Below are positions 52,524 to 61,359 of a DNA stretch of 64,000 nt, one piece after another. Location: NCBI GenBank assembly GCA_030427405.1, contig JAUHXK010000001.1, positions 333,925 to 397,924 on the forward strand. The letters are read 5' to 3'. Source of the DNA: Alphaproteobacteria bacterium. GTDB lineage: Bacteria > Pseudomonadota > Alphaproteobacteria > Rhodobacterales > Rhodobacteraceae. The stretch's first letter is position 1, and each line of letters opens with the position of its first letter. The notes beneath the pieces were generated by a model that saw only the letters and a program-made list of their open reading frames with translations, was not told the origin of the DNA and did not search any database. A program made the position numbers and the translations under genes.

Positions 52524-53555
52524 GTGAAAGCCTGTGTGGTTCACGCCGCTCGCGACGTGCGAATTGAACATCGCGATACCGGCAGCGCCGGTGCCGGAGA
52601 GGTGATGGTAGGCTTTGCCTGGGGCGGTATCTGCGGATCAGACATCCACTATTTCGAACATGGGCGCGTGGGCGATTCGATCGTCCGCAACCCGATGATC
52701 CTGGGTCACGAGCTTTCGGGAACAGTGATCGCGACCGGAGAAGGTGTGACCGGGCTCGTTCCGGGTGACAAGGTGGCCGTCAACCCTGCAAGCCCCTGCG
52801 GGCAATGTGCGTATTGCAAAAGCGGTGACACCAATCTTTGCACCGACATGCAATTCATGGGAAGCGCCGCGCGCCAACCGCACCGCGATGGTGGGTTTTC
52901 CGAGGTGGTCCGCGTCAAGGCCTCGCAATGCGTCAAAGCTCCTGCCGATGCCGACCTTCAGCATCTGGCCATGGCGGAACCGTTTGCCGTTGCCCTGCAC
53001 GCCGTCGCGATGGCCGGGGATGTGTCGGGGCGCACGGTGCTTGTCACCGGTGCGGGCGTGATCGGCCAGATGGTTGCGGTGGCTGCACGCCGGGCCGGGG
53101 CCCAGCGCATCATCATGAGCGACGTTTCCCACGAAGCCTGCGACCGCGCAGTTCAGCTGGGGATCGACGAGGTTGTAAACGCCACCGATGCCTCAGTTGT
53201 GTCGGCCCTAACGGCCACGCCGCGCTGCGATATTGCGCTTGAGGCCTCGGGCGCGCCACAGGCCCTTGATCTGGCCATCGAGGCGATGAAACCCCGTGGC
53301 CGGTTGGTTCAGGTTGGATTTCTGCCGCCAACTGCGCCGCTGCACCTCGCCAAGCTGCTGACCCGCGAACATACGATCACCGGGACCTATCGGTTCTCAG
53401 ATGAATTCGAAACGGCGGTACATGCAATCACCACGGGCGAGGTGGATTTGCGTCCGATGATCTCGGCCGAGCTTCCTCTGGATGCGCCAGAGGCGGTGTT
53501 CGAACGCGCGCTCGACAAGGCGCGGACGCTGAAGGTGATGGTGACCTTCGAATGA
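52524..53555 (+). CDS. Zinc-dependent L-idonate 5-dehydrogenase-like protein
   Basis: A 343-residue medium-chain dehydrogenase. Catalytic zinc ligands in GGICGSDIHYFEHG and LGHELSGTVIATGEG, structural zinc cysteines in CGQCAYCKSGDTNLC, and NAD site VLVTGAGVIGQMVAVAARRAGA. Most like L-idonate 5-dehydrogenase, converting L-idonate to 5-keto-D-gluconate. The GTG at 52524 has a ggggaggg site. First gene of the operon; the stop overlaps the next ATG by four bases (ATGA). Confidence 0.8.
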   Translation: MKACVVHAARDVRIEHRDTGSAGAGEVMVGFAWGGICGSDIHYFEHGRVGDSIVRNPMILGHELSGTVIATGEGVTGLVPGDKVAVNPASPCGQCAYCKSGDTNLCTDMQFMGSAARQPHRDGGFSEVVRVKASQCVKAPADADLQHLAMAEPFAVALHAVAMAGDVSGRTVLVTGAGVIGQMVAVAARRAGAQRIIMSDVSHEACDRAVQLGIDEVVNATDASVVSALTATPRCDIALEASGAPQALDLAIEAMKPRGRLVQVGFLPPTAPLHLAKLLTREHTITGTYRFSDEFETAVHAITTGEVDLRPMISAELPLDAPEAVFERALDKARTLKVMVTFE

Positions 53556-54991
53556 CCGCGCCCTTTTCCCTGCCCTATGCCCCGGACCTGCTGAAGGTCA
53601 CCGCCGCCCATATCGGTGTCGGCGCCTTTCACCGGGCGCATCAGCAGGTCTATTTTGACGACCTTGCGCGGCATGGCGTGCAGATCGGCGTAATGGGTGT
53701 AAACCTGACACCGCCAGACATTTCCGGTGCGCATGGCGCACAGGGCGGGCGTTATGCGGTGCTTGCCGAAGACGCGGCACATTCCGAATGCCACGGTGTC
53801 GGCACGCTAAGACACCTGTATGACGCATCCCAGGCTGCAACTGCGCCCTGGGACGACATTTCCTTTGTCACGCTGACAATCACCGAGAAAGGGTATTGCC
53901 ACCATCCGGGTACTCGGGATCTTGACCTTGACCGCGTCGCTGCAGACCTGGCCACACCGGACAGGCCGCGCACGGCCATCGGTTATCTGGCCTGGATGCT
54001 TGAACGCCGCCGGCGTTCTGGTGGCGCGCCGATCACCCTGGCAAGCTGTGACAACGTTCCGCAGAATGGCCAACTGCTGAAAAGCGTCCTGCAGCATTAC
54101 GCCCGGCACGCCTTTCCGCAGCTTTTGCCCTGGATGGAAAGCCATGTGCGGTTTCCTGTCTCTATGGTCGACCGCATTGTGCCCGCGATGACAGCCGAGG
54201 CACGCGACCGGCTGGAGACAGCGCTGGGACATAAGGATGCGATCGGTGTGGTGGCTGAACCTTTCCGCCAATGGGTGATCGAGGACAACTTTGCCGTCGG
54301 TCGGCCGCCGCTGGAACGTGCGGGTGTCCAGATCGTCCGTGACATCACCCCCTATGTGCGCATGAAATACCGCCTTTTGAACGGGCTGCAATCGGCCTAT
54401 GCCGAGCTTGGAAGGCTGTGCGGTTTCGTCAGCTCGTACGACGCGTCAACGCAACCTGACCTTGCTGCATGGGCAACGGTATTTCATGCGTCGCAGGCCG
54501 CGACCCTGGAATGCCCTGCAGGCGAAGATCTTGCCGCCTATGGCCGGACCAGCCTTGAGCGTCTGCAAAACCCAAGAATACATCACCCGCTGAACCAGAT
54601 CGCATCGGATGCCAGCCTGAAACTTCCGCAACGGATTGCAGAGCCGGCCGAGACCCTGATCGCACGGGGTGACGCAGCGCGGGCCGCGCCGCAGGCAATG
54701 GTTCTTGCGGCCTGGGCGCTGAATGGCGGCAATACCGCACCGGACGCAGAAGGGTTCTGCATGAGCGACCCGCTGGCCCAGAAAATGGCGGCGTACAGGA
54801 CGCAGTTTGACGCCGACGCAGCCGAACTTGCCGGTGCCGTGCTGTCGCTGCCGGTCTTGCCGCAGGCGCTTGCTGCCTCGGACGAGTTCCGCGGGCTGGT
54901 GGAACAATGGATTTCTCGCTTTGGCAAGGCCGAGCCCAAGGCTCGGGCGGCGCTGATCGGCGAGTGTGCAAGGGAGAACATGCATGCGTAA
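53552..54991 (+). CDS. Mannitol dehydrogenase-family oxidoreductase
   Basis: A 479-residue polyol-specific long-chain dehydrogenase, starting with VTAAHIGVGAFHRAHQQVYFDDL. Blocks SCDNVPQNGQLLKSVLQHYA and MVDRIVPAM are shared by mannitol dehydrogenase and fructuronate reductase (UxuB). It could reduce fructuronate or oxidise mannitol or a related polyol. Its stop overlaps the start of dctQ by eight bases. Confidence 0.85.
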   Translation: MTAPFSLPYAPDLLKVTAAHIGVGAFHRAHQQVYFDDLARHGVQIGVMGVNLTPPDISGAHGAQGGRYAVLAEDAAHSECHGVGTLRHLYDASQAATAPWDDISFVTLTITEKGYCHHPGTRDLDLDRVAADLATPDRPRTAIGYLAWMLERRRRSGGAPITLASCDNVPQNGQLLKSVLQHYARHAFPQLLPWMESHVRFPVSMVDRIVPAMTAEARDRLETALGHKDAIGVVAEPFRQWVIEDNFAVGRPPLERAGVQIVRDITPYVRMKYRLLNGLQSAYAELGRLCGFVSSYDASTQPDLAAWATVFHASQAATLECPAGEDLAAYGRTSLERLQNPRIHHPLNQIASDASLKLPQRIAEPAETLIARGDAARAAPQAMVLAAWALNGGNTAPDAEGFCMSDPLAQKMAAYRTQFDADAAELAGAVLSLPVLPQALAASDEFRGLVEQWISRFGKAEPKARAALIGECARENMHA

Positions 54992-55481
54992 GTGGCTGGC
55001 AGGCCGAACGCCCGAAGAATGGCTCGGCGCGGCCCTCATGACGGTCGTGGTGGTCCTTTTGGGGTTGCAGGTCATTGCACGGTTCGGCTTTGGCCGATCC
55101 TTCAGTTGGCTTGAGGAAGTAAGTCGTTTCGCTTTTGTCTGGTCGGTCTATTTCGGCTTTGTCATCGCTGCCGAAGGCGACCGCCACATCCGCGTTGCGC
55201 TGCAACTCGAACTTCTGCCCGAACGTGCAAGGCTGGTCGCCTATACCCTGGCCGATACGCTTTGGCTTGTCTTCAATGCCATCGTGATCTGGCACGGGTA
55301 CTGGTTCACGCTTTCGATGTTCGAGTTCCCCTATATCTCGCAGACGACGGGCATCAACTTGGTCTGGGTGCAGATGATCGTGCCACTTGGCTTTGCCTTC
55401 ATGTCGGTCCGCGTGTTCCAGGTCATGCTGCGCCGCTGGCAGACCGGCAAAGGCCCCGCAGATAGCCGGATGGGAGACTGA
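54984..55481 (+). CDS. TRAP transporter small permease subunit DctQ
   Basis: A 165-residue protein with four membrane segments, including GAALMTVVVVLLGLQVIARFGF and the DctQ-typical WLEEVSRFAFVWSVYFGF. ATG at 54984 with ggag. It forms the membrane part of a tripartite ATP-independent periplasmic transporter with the next two genes. Confidence 0.9.
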   Translation: MRKWLAGRTPEEWLGAALMTVVVVLLGLQVIARFGFGRSFSWLEEVSRFAFVWSVYFGFVIAAEGDRHIRVALQLELLPERARLVAYTLADTLWLVFNAIVIWHGYWFTLSMFEFPYISQTTGINLVWVQMIVPLGFAFMSVRVFQVMLRRWQTGKGPADSRMGD

Positions 55482-55483
55482 TC

Positions 55484-56776
55484 ATGGATCCGACGCTCCT
55501 GATGGCGCTGTCCTTCGTCATCTTCCTGGTGATTGGCGTGCCCGTTGGCATTTCGATCGGTTTGTCAGCAGTCATCGCGATGGCCACGGCGAACATGCCG
55601 ATGTCCTATCTTGTCCAGACCGCCTATTCCGCCGTTGACGAGTTCACAATCATCGCCGTGCCGATGTTCATCCTGGCGGGAACGCTGATGGAGAAAGGCG
55701 GCCTGACCCAGCGGCTGATTGATTTCTCTCGGGCCATTGTCGGCCCGGCGCCGGGCGGGCTTGCCAGTGTCACAATCGTCGCCTGCACCATCTTTGCCGC
55801 GATCTCGGGGTCGGGGCCCGCAACCACCGCGGCCATCGGTTCGATCATGATCCCCGCCATGGTGCGCGACGGGTATGACAAGGGCTTTGCCTCGGCTGTT
55901 CCATCATCCGCAGGCGGGATCGGCGTTGTCATCCCGCCCTCTATCCCGATGATCATTTACGGCATCACCTCTGAAACCTCGATCAGCGCCCTATTTATCG
56001 CGGGCTTCGTGCCGGGCCTGATGCTTGCCGCCGCCCTATATGGCACCAGCCGCTTCATTGCCGGTCGTCGCGGGTACACATCCGGCGATAGCTCGGGCCG
56101 GGAACCGGGTGCCATTCGGCGCACCGCGTGGGAAGCAAAATGGGCGCTCGCCGCCCCGGTTATCATCCTCGGGGGTATCTATACCGGCGTATTCACGGTG
56201 ACCGAAGCGTCGGTGGTGGCCGTGCTTTACGCACTGTTCGTCGGCATATTCGTCTATCGCGAAATCCGGCTGTCCACCTTTATCGACGCCATGGTCTATT
56301 CGGTTCGGATCACCGGAACCGTGATGCTCGTGCTGGTCACCGGACGGATCATCGGGCGCATGCTGACGGTGTTCCAGGTGCCGCAACTGGTGTCCAACGG
56401 GCTGATCGGCGCGGTGTCTGACCCGACATTGCTGATCCTGCTGATCCTGCTGCTGCTGATCTTCATCGGCATGTGGATGGAAACCCTGACCCAGATCATC
56501 ATCCTGACACCGCTTTTGCTGCCTGTCGTCAGCTCTGTCGGAATTGATCCGCTGCAATTCGGGATCATCTTCGTCATCGCCTGCGAGATCGGCTACTCGA
56601 CACCGCCATTGGGTGTGAACCTCTTCGTTGCCAGCGAAATAGGCGAAACAACGGTGGAAAAGGTCTCGAAGGCCAGCATCCCGTTTCTGATCGCCGAGGT
56701 CACGGTGATGGTGCTCGTCGCCTTTATCCCGGAACTCACCCAATGGCTGCCAAGGCTGCTCGGATTCATCAACTGA
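55484..56776 (+). CDS. TRAP transporter large permease subunit DctM
   Basis: A 430-residue, 12-helix TRAP permease. Signatures include VPMFILAGTLMEKGGLTQRLIDF, AAISGSGPATTAAIGSIMIPAM and IPPSIPMIIYGITSE. Starts two bases after the preceding stop. It couples substrate import to a sodium gradient. Confidence 0.95.
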   Translation: MDPTLLMALSFVIFLVIGVPVGISIGLSAVIAMATANMPMSYLVQTAYSAVDEFTIIAVPMFILAGTLMEKGGLTQRLIDFSRAIVGPAPGGLASVTIVACTIFAAISGSGPATTAAIGSIMIPAMVRDGYDKGFASAVPSSAGGIGVVIPPSIPMIIYGITSETSISALFIAGFVPGLMLAAALYGTSRFIAGRRGYTSGDSSGREPGAIRRTAWEAKWALAAPVIILGGIYTGVFTVTEASVVAVLYALFVGIFVYREIRLSTFIDAMVYSVRITGTVMLVLVTGRIIGRMLTVFQVPQLVSNGLIGAVSDPTLLILLILLLLIFIGMWMETLTQIIILTPLLLPVVSSVGIDPLQFGIIFVIACEIGYSTPPLGVNLFVASEIGETTVEKVSKASIPFLIAEVTVMVLVAFIPELTQWLPRLLGFIN

Positions 56777-56805
56777 CAAGACCATTTACCAAGGAGGAGA
56801 CCCAA

Positions 56806-57807
56806 ATGAACATCTTCAAAACGGCAATTGCCGCTGCGGCCCTGTCCGCAATCGGCGCCCTGCCCGCACTGGCGGCAGACTATACCCTGCGCCTGAGCCA
56901 CGGCGACAATGAAAACAACCCGACCCATATCGGGGCGGTCAAGTTCAAGGAACTCGTCGAAGAATATACCGACGGCCGGATCGAGGTGCAGATTTTCCCG
57001 TCCAACCAACTCGGTTCGGAACAGGAAGTCGCCCAAGCGTTGCGCATGGGATCAATCGAAGGCGAAATCCTTTATACCGGCAACCTTGTGCCGTTGGCCC
57101 CGTCCGTTGGTGTGATGATGCTGCCCTATGCCTTCACCTCGACCGAAGAGGCCCACGCCGCGATGGACGCGCTCAAGGGTCCGCTTAACGAACGTCTGCC
57201 GCAAGAGGCCGGCGTCCGCGTTCTGGGGTATTTCGAAAAAGGGTTCCGCGTCCTGACCAACAGCGAACGCGAGGTGAAAACCCTCGAAGACCTGCAGGGT
57301 CTGAAAATTCGCGTGTCCAAGAACAATATCGCGATCAAAACGTTCCAGTCCTGGGGGCTCGACCCGATCCCGATGGCCTGGGCTGAGGTTTTCCCGGCAT
57401 TGCAGCAGGGCGTGATCGACGGTCAGGAGAACCCCTATACCACGGCAATCTCTTCGAAGTTCTACGAAGTTCAGAAGTACATCACCGAAATTCACTACCT
57501 GATCTGGTCCGGCCCGATCATCGTGTCCGAACGGTTCTATCAAGGTCTGCCCGAAGACCTGCAAGAGGCGTTGAACCGGGCAGGCGAAGAAGCCGCCCTG
57601 CACGAGCGTCAGGTTTCTGCTGAAGAAACCGCGGCGGCCAAGGAAGAACTGGTCGAACTTGGTATGGTTCTGTCCGGCGCACCCGAAGACGAGGCCAAGT
57701 GGCAAGAGGCTGCCAAGGCGCTGTGGCCAAGCTTTGCCGACGACATCGGCGGTGCAGAATGGGTCGAACAGGCCTCGCAGATCATGCAAGACGCGATCTC
57801 GAAGTAA
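56806..57807 (+). CDS. TRAP transporter periplasmic binding protein DctP
   Basis: A 333-residue solute-binding protein with a signal peptide (IFKTAIAAAALSAIGALPALAA). Body motifs: TLRLSHGDNENNPTHIGAVKFKELVEEYT and the DctP signature QGLKIRVSKNNIAIKTFQSWGLDPIPMAWAEVFPALQQGVIDGQENP. The ATG at 56806 follows aaggagg. It binds the operon's substrate, perhaps a sugar acid or polyol. A strong hairpin lies just downstream. Confidence 0.95.
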   Translation: MNIFKTAIAAAALSAIGALPALAADYTLRLSHGDNENNPTHIGAVKFKELVEEYTDGRIEVQIFPSNQLGSEQEVAQALRMGSIEGEILYTGNLVPLAPSVGVMMLPYAFTSTEEAHAAMDALKGPLNERLPQEAGVRVLGYFEKGFRVLTNSEREVKTLEDLQGLKIRVSKNNIAIKTFQSWGLDPIPMAWAEVFPALQQGVIDGQENPYTTAISSKFYEVQKYITEIHYLIWSGPIIVSERFYQGLPEDLQEALNRAGEEAALHERQVSAEETAAAKEELVELGMVLSGAPEDEAKWQEAAKALWPSFADDIGGAEWVEQASQIMQDAISK

Positions 57808-57832
57808 CGCCCCCCGCATCCCAACCGACAAT

Positions 57833-57860
57833 AGCGGCGCCGGGTTTTCCCGGCGCCGCT
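57833..57860 (+). terminator. Strong hairpin after dctP
   Basis: Perfect 12-base-pair stem (agcggcgccggg / cccggcgccgct), TTTT loop, no T-run. It may protect the transport messages or attenuate before the RpiR gene. Confidence 0.6.
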
Positions 57861-57933
57861 TGGTACATGAACCCTGGGCTGGGGCGTGAATAACGCCATT
57901 GCCTACGACACCTAGCACGGCAATACTCCTCTT

Positions 57934-58821
57934 ATGCCACAAGCAAGTCCCAGTTCCCGCTCTGAAATCGCGAATTTCGATGATCTGGTCGCGCACCTGG
58001 GCGACCCGGAGCTTCGCCTTCCCAAGCGCCTGAAACAGGTGGCCAAGTTCGTTCTGAACAACCCCGAGGACACCGCGATCTACAGCATCGTCGAGCTGTC
58101 GCGCATGGCGGATGTTCCCAGTTCGACCTTTACACGTTTTTCCAAGGAACTTGGGTTTTCCGGATTCTCGGATTTCCAATCGGTATTCCGGCAACGCCTG
58201 CTGGGCCCCAAGGCGACCGATACTGACCGAAGGCGGGCACTGGCCGACACCCCCCTGCGCGATGCGACCAGCGGCGTCGACCTGGATGATCCGAACGCGG
58301 TGTTCGACGCCTTTATCCACGCGGGTATCGACACGTTGCTGCGCCTGGAGGAAGAGGTCGACCGCTCGGTTCTGAATGACTTTGTGACAACCCTCGCCGA
58401 GGCCCGCACCATCCACATCGTGTCAGCCCGCGGGACGTTCGGCGTAGGCGCTTATTGCTTTTACGGCTTTTCGCAGGTTGGAAAGCACGCCAACCTGATC
58501 GACAATACCGGGGCGATGCGGGCCGAGCAGGTCCGCTTTATGCAGCCCGATGACGTCGCCCTGGTAATCACGTTCGACGATTACACCCCCGAGACCCTTG
58601 AGATCGCGGAAAAGGTCCTGGCCAACGGACATCGACTGCTGTGTATCACCGACAATGAGATGAGCCCCGCTGCGCGGATTGCAAACCAGGCGCTTTATGT
58701 CCGCGAAGGTCATCTTGGACATTTCCGCCTGCAAATTCCGGCAATGGCGCTTTGCCAATCCATCATCGTAAGTGTCGGCAGGAAAGTCAGCCGCGCCAGC
58801 CGGAAACAGCCCAAGGCTTAG
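57934..58821 (+). CDS. MurR/RpiR-family transcriptional regulator
   Basis: A 295-residue regulator. Its N-terminal HTH6 domain (about residues 30-95) includes AIYSIVELSRMADVPSSTFTRFSKELGFSGFSDFQS; the SIS sugar-phosphate domain follows (HIVSARGTFGVGAYCFYGFSQ, about residues 158-180; VALVITFDDYTPETLEIAEKVL). Probably binds a phosphorylated intermediate of the operon it ends and controls it. Confidence 0.9.
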   Translation: MPQASPSSRSEIANFDDLVAHLGDPELRLPKRLKQVAKFVLNNPEDTAIYSIVELSRMADVPSSTFTRFSKELGFSGFSDFQSVFRQRLLGPKATDTDRRRALADTPLRDATSGVDLDDPNAVFDAFIHAGIDTLLRLEEEVDRSVLNDFVTTLAEARTIHIVSARGTFGVGAYCFYGFSQVGKHANLIDNTGAMRAEQVRFMQPDDVALVITFDDYTPETLEIAEKVLANGHRLLCITDNEMSPAARIANQALYVREGHLGHFRLQIPAMALCQSIIVSVGRKVSRASRKQPKA

Positions 58822-58932
58822 GCCGCCGAAGCTGTCAGGTTGACGAGAATATCCCAATACCGCTTCCAACACTGGCCCGTGCTGAATATGGCACAATCAC
58901 TCGGTCAACATGATCAACGAGGTATCGCACAC

Positions 58933-59352
58933 ATGAGAATCTTCGCGCTTTCGGTCTTTGGCATCCACATGGTTTTCGAGCTCGCCTTTGGTGCAAGTGC
59001 GTTCCTGACCGGTGCATCGTCGTCGCAGAATGCGGAACAAATTGCACAACAATCAGTTCAGTTGACGATAGCGTTCCGGTTTCTAGGCAGCGCCTTGATT
59101 GCCCTTGGGGTCATGGCGGCCATTGTCATTTTCGTCGCCGGTCTTCAATCACGCACAGCGCTTTACGCCGCCATGGGCTTTGCCATATTCCACGGTCTCG
59201 GGGCGATTGGCAGCGTCTGGTCCGCAGCCCCCGGCTTCGAGGTGTACCAGCAGCCACTGGCCTTGGGTGCCGTTACGTTGCACACATTGCTTGCCTTGGG
59301 CTTTGCCGCCGTGGCAATCCGCTTTCCCACGAACCCGACCGGCACTGGTTAA
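58933..59352 (+). CDS. Small membrane protein of unknown function
   Basis: A 139-residue protein with four hydrophobic segments: near residues 5-25 (LSVFGIHMVFELAFGASAF), 48-72, 78-96 and 110-130. ATG with a gagg site; longer frames are rejected. Stops before the convergent methyltransferase gene. No family recognised. Confidence 0.6.
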   Translation: MRIFALSVFGIHMVFELAFGASAFLTGASSSQNAEQIAQQSVQLTIAFRFLGSALIALGVMAAIVIFVAGLQSRTALYAAMGFAIFHGLGAIGSVWSAAPGFEVYQQPLALGAVTLHTLLALGFAAVAIRFPTNPTGTG

Positions 59353-59410
59353 AGGTGGATCAGGCACCGCCAGTTTCAACGACCTTGGCACTCCGCCCAC
59401 CCGCGCCGCG

Positions 59411-60088
59411 TCAATCGTCACGGGTGCAGCGGAACAGGATTTTCCAATTGGTATAGACATCCAGCCGATCCAGATGGGACGGGAAAAAGCTGCTGGGGGC
59501 GTCGGCGGGTATCGCTGCGTTAGCCAGGAAACGGCTGACATCCACCCTCAACCCCGCTTGACGGAATGCCTCGACATAATCCGAGATCGAATGGCTCGGG
59601 ACGGGAATGTTGGAGAAGGCAGAGATCGCCGGGTGCCAGCTGGACCAAAGCGGATTATCGCGATGGCAACAGGTCACGGCATGGTAGCTTGCGCCAGGCC
59701 TCAGCGCCTGGGCAACTTGCCGCGCATGCCCCACTAGATCCGGGATGAGGTATATGACCTCGTGGCTGAAAGCCAAATCAAACTCCTGCCCCGCATCGAC
59801 CAACCGGGGCGTCGCAAGATATTCAATCGGGCGTGTCCCTTTGCGGGCATTGGCCGTCTTAACCGCCGCGCGGGCCAGATCTACGCCGACACCGGCCTTG
59901 AAAGGGTGTTTGTCGTAAAGCGTTCGCAAGAACCCACCCTGATTGCAGCCGAAATCAAGCACCTTGGCCTGCGACAGGTCGGGATTTCCGAGAAAGGCAA
60001 TCATCTCGTGCCAGATCCAGGCGTGATCATCGGTCATGGTGTCTTCTTCGGTGGCATCGCAGGACCAGGTGTCGATCAAGGCTGACAT
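59411..60088 (-). CDS. Class I SAM-dependent methyltransferase
   Basis: A 225-residue Rossmann methyltransferase. The SAM-binding motif I is KVLDFGCNQGGFLRTLY (about residues 42-58) with GVGVDLARAAVKTANAR as motif II and FSHEVIYLIPDLVGHARQVAQALRPGA nearby. Substrate unknown. It lies 10 bases after the pseudoazurin gene, last in the metal-uptake operon. Confidence 0.85.
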   Translation of the reverse strand: MSALIDTWSCDATEEDTMTDDHAWIWHEMIAFLGNPDLSQAKVLDFGCNQGGFLRTLYDKHPFKAGVGVDLARAAVKTANARKGTRPIEYLATPRLVDAGQEFDLAFSHEVIYLIPDLVGHARQVAQALRPGASYHAVTCCHRDNPLWSSWHPAISAFSNIPVPSHSISDYVEAFRQAGLRVDVSRFLANAAIPADAPSSFFPSHLDRLDVYTNWKILFRCTRDD

Positions 60089-60098
60089 GGGGATTTCC

Positions 60099-60602
60099 TT
60101 ATTGTGAAACAGTCGCGTTTCCGGCTTGGGCTTCCAGATCTTTCAGCAACGCCCTGAAATTGCCGCGCGCCGTTCCTGGGTGGCGTATTTTCTTGACCGC
60201 TTTCAGGTTGTGCAGATCACCGCCAACGACGATCAACCCGACCATGCCCCACTCGTAATGCGGCAGGCAGATATGGCCATAGATGCCGGGTACCGTGAAT
60301 TCGACCGTCAACTCCTGGTCGATGGCCCCGTTCCAATGCTCGGCCCCGTCGGGGATCATGCCGCGCTTGGACGCCGAATTGTGCCCTTCATCCGTGGCCA
60401 GAAAGGTCACGGTGTCACCGACATTTACATGCAGCAACGCAGGTTCAAAGACGTTGGGCGTGTCGGGGTCGCCACAAGCGGCGTTCAGCATAAGAACCGA
60501 GTGGGCCTGCCCCACGGGCGCGGGGGCCGGACAGGCCAGCACAGCGCTGCCGGTTCCGGCAAGCGCCCCCATGGACAAAACAAAATTACGACGCGTAAGC
60601 AT
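60099..60602 (-). CDS. Pseudoazurin-family cupredoxin
   Basis: A 167-residue blue-copper protein. The N-terminus, TRRNFVLSMGALAGTGSAVLA, carries a twin-arginine signal, so it is exported folded. Copper ligands by motif: His74 (DEGHNSASKRGMIPDGAE), Cys112, His115 and Met120 (CLPHYEWGMVG), with spacing as in pseudoazurins. The C-terminal NLKAVKKIRHPGTARGNFRALLKDL helix also matches. It overlaps the ABC ATPase gene by 17 bases. An electron-transfer or copper-shuttling role is likely. Confidence 0.88.
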   Translation of the reverse strand: MLTRRNFVLSMGALAGTGSAVLACPAPAPVGQAHSVLMLNAACGDPDTPNVFEPALLHVNVGDTVTFLATDEGHNSASKRGMIPDGAEHWNGAIDQELTVEFTVPGIYGHICLPHYEWGMVGLIVVGGDLHNLKAVKKIRHPGTARGNFRALLKDLEAQAGNATVSQ

Positions 60603-61359
60603 GAACAAGCAGGTCCTTTCTGGGGCCAGACGTGATTTCGATATCAACGCCGTAGGTTTCGGAAATGGCCGGTGAGCGCAGCACATCGCCAGGGGTACCC
60701 TGGGCAAGAACCCGGCCCTGACCCAATAGCACCAGATGATCGGCGAACCGGGCCGCCAGGTTCAGATCGTGCAGCGCCACGATACCAATCGTGCCGCGCG
60801 CGGCCATTGCCGTCTTGATCTGGCTTAGCACCTGCAATTGGTGGCGCAAGTCCAGCGCCGAGGTGGGTTCATCAAACAGATAGACATCCGAGTTTCGCAC
60901 CAGCGCCTGAACGACCGAAACCATCTGCGATTGCCCGCCGGACAACTCGCTGACAAAGGCTTCGGACAGGTGGCCGATCCCGGCATGATCCAGCGCCTGC
61001 CCGACCGCCAGCATATCAGCCTCACTGACCCGCCAACCGCGCAACTGCTTGTGCGCCATCATCACCACGTCGAAAACGGTCAGCGCCGCGTTGGCGGTAA
61101 AGAACTGAGGCATGAAACAGACCCGTTTCAACCGCTCGCGCGAGGACAGCGTGGCAAGATCGGTTTCGCCCAGATGCACCGCGCCCGATTCTGTCCGATG
61201 CAGCCCGGCAATCAGCCGGAACAGGGTCGACTTGCCCGATGCATTCGGTCCGATAAGCGCGGTCAGGGTTCCGGGTGCGATCGCGTCAAACCCCACGTCG
61301 CGTAGAACCCGGCGCTTGCCATAGGAAAATGCCAGGCCACTTGCTGTCAGTTCGGTCAT
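60586..61359 (-). CDS. Iron-chelate-type ABC transporter ATP-binding protein
   Basis: A 257-residue ATPase of the FecE/BtuD group. Walker A LIGPNASGKST, signature LSGGQSQMVS, Walker B VYLFDEPTSALD, switch His in VALHDLNLAARF. The ATG at 61359 follows a permease gene with a four-base overlap. Its end overlaps the pseudoazurin start. It powers import of a ferric siderophore, heme, cobalamin or a similar chelate. Confidence 0.93.
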   Translation of the reverse strand: MTELTASGLAFSYGKRRVLRDVGFDAIAPGTLTALIGPNASGKSTLFRLIAGLHRTESGAVHLGETDLATLSSRERLKRVCFMPQFFTANAALTVFDVVMMAHKQLRGWRVSEADMLAVGQALDHAGIGHLSEAFVSELSGGQSQMVSVVQALVRNSDVYLFDEPTSALDLRHQLQVLSQIKTAMAARGTIGIVALHDLNLAARFADHLVLLGQGRVLAQGTPGDVLRSPAISETYGVDIEITSGPRKDLLVHAYAS

